A stretch of DNA of 64,000 nucleotides, taken from assembly GCA_013141075.1 (NCBI GenBank), contig JABFRQ010000005.1, positions 372,001 to 436,000 on the forward strand, given 5' to 3'. This DNA is from Methylotenera sp. (GTDB taxonomy: Bacteria; Pseudomonadota; Gammaproteobacteria; Burkholderiales; Methylophilaceae). The position numbers and the translations under genes were made by a program. Shown here piece after piece: positions 63,516 through 64,000 of this stretch; the stretch's first letter is position 1, and the number at the start of each line of letters is the position of its first letter. Below the pieces are notes generated by a model, which did no database searches, was not told where the DNA came from, and saw only the letters and a program-made list of their open reading frames with translations.

Positions 63516-63874
63516 GCTATTTCATTTCTAGCGCGTTCAATCACCACCCCCAACGCCTTCAACCCCGCCAATACATTAGGTTTCGCCACTTTCACCTTCA
63601 CGCTTAAAGCCCCAAATTCTTTCAAAATCAATTGGCAAATATGTTCAGCTAAAGCTTCTACTAATTGAAAGCTATTTTCAGTTAAGGTTTCGCGTATGCG
63701 ATTAACGACTGCCCCGTAGTCTATGGTGTCGGCAATGGCGTCGCTTTTGCAGGCGTTTGTTAGGTCGTAGCCAATTTCAATGTCTAAAATAATGGTTTGC
63801 GGCATCATGCGTTCCCATTCGGGCACGCCGAGTTTGGTTTGCACTTTAACTTGTTCTAAAAATATGATGTCCAT
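63512..63874 (-). CDS. folB: Dihydroneopterin aldolase
   Basis: 120 aa octameric enzyme of folate synthesis. Motifs KTKLGVPEWER-like TKLGVPEWE, DTIDYGAVVNRI, FQLVEALAEHIC (catalytic Glu) and the Lys-containing VKVAKPN. First gene of a two-gene operon; upstream sequence 63875-64000 holds a CCCG-rich repeat and no clear promoter. Confidence 0.95.
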   Translation of the reverse strand: MDIIFLEQVKVQTKLGVPEWERMMPQTIILDIEIGYDLTNACKSDAIADTIDYGAVVNRIRETLTENSFQLVEALAEHICQLILKEFGALSVKVKVAKPNVLAGLKALGVVIERARNEIA

Positions 63875-63888
63875 TGATTTTATTCTCT

Positions 63889-63915
63889 ATCAATATTCCC
63901 GTGGAATCGGGAATC
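63889..63915. repeat. ATTCCCG...CGGGAAT dispersed repeat
   Basis: ATTCCCGTGGAATCGGGAAT hairpin followed by CCAGT, a family D relative. A similar end (CGCCCGCGCGAGAAT) lies at the window edge near 63986. Confidence 0.7.
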
Positions 63916-64000
63916 CAGTAATATTTTCAATATTAAACTACAATTGCAATTTGTGTGATTAAAATGGGCTGTGTATTCACAAGCTCGCCCGCGCGAGAAT

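Overview
The window looks like a chromosomal segment of a low-to-moderate GC betaproteobacterium, most likely a methylotroph of the Methylophilaceae (Methylotenera-like). This is an inference from gene order (aroB-dgt; FmdB-DUF502-aspS; yebC-ruvC-ruvA ... ruvB-ybgC-tolQRAB-pal-cpoB-queE-queC; rpsP-rimM-trmD-rplS), from protein character and from an orphan SoxYZ-like carrier of the type associated with quinoprotein dehydrogenases. No rRNA, tRNA, CRISPR array, prophage or IS transposase was seen.

Layout. 1-1894: end of aroB, then dgt. 1895-6600: accessory, repeat-rich stretch with a GIY-YIG protein, a frameshifted porin, a RelB/ParE-type toxin-antitoxin pair and a DUF6445-like protein. 6617-11911: nitrogen control block on the minus strand (glnA, a DUF4124 protein, ntrB, ntrC). 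The glnA leader carries a sigma-54 promoter and two NtrC-type sites. 11911-16462: aroE-mtgA, then a minus-strand group (AraC regulator plus DNA-alkylation-repair protein, zinc-ribbon nuclease-like protein, DUF2798). 16684-27188: uvrA, a YajR-like transporter, ssb, an MHYT-PAS-GGDEF-EAL protein, FmdB-DUF502-aspS. 27293-29152: HEPN-like protein, VOC protein, SoxYZ-like carrier behind a perfect CRP-type palindrome.

29332-35809 is the most interesting region. A tightly overlapping operon encodes a receiver-only response regulator, a TPR/YaiO-like outer-membrane barrel, a membrane-anchored HEAT-repeat protein, a GT2 polysaccharide synthase and a secreted TIM-barrel hydrolase-like protein. A convergent phosphatase-TPR fusion follows. 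It resembles PNAG and yaiOP-type exopolysaccharide systems in logic but not in parts, and is my main candidate for an undescribed system.

35929-44445: YjbQ, YegQ, CBS protein, EamA transporter, yebC, a predicted nuclease inserted before ruvC, a MITE-like element, ruvA, DUF4349 lipoprotein, AI-2E-family permease. 44495-49719: a three-gene module of TonB-dependent receptor, periplasmic binding protein without permease or ATPase, and HAMP-GGDEF-EAL protein, which looks like a ligand-sensing c-di-GMP circuit. 49802-58287: ruvB, PsiE-like protein, the whole tol-pal cluster, queE-queC. 58411-60790: rpsP (with a long Ala-rich tail), rimM, trmD, rplS. 60981-63874: ogt-xerD, a repeat field, an endonuclease/exonuclease/phosphatase protein and folB.

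A second theme is dispersed repeats. At least eight families of short palindromic or terminally inverted elements fill most gaps over 200 bp, in places as exact-period tandem arrays (129 bp and 93 bp), including one array lodged between ntrB and ntrC.
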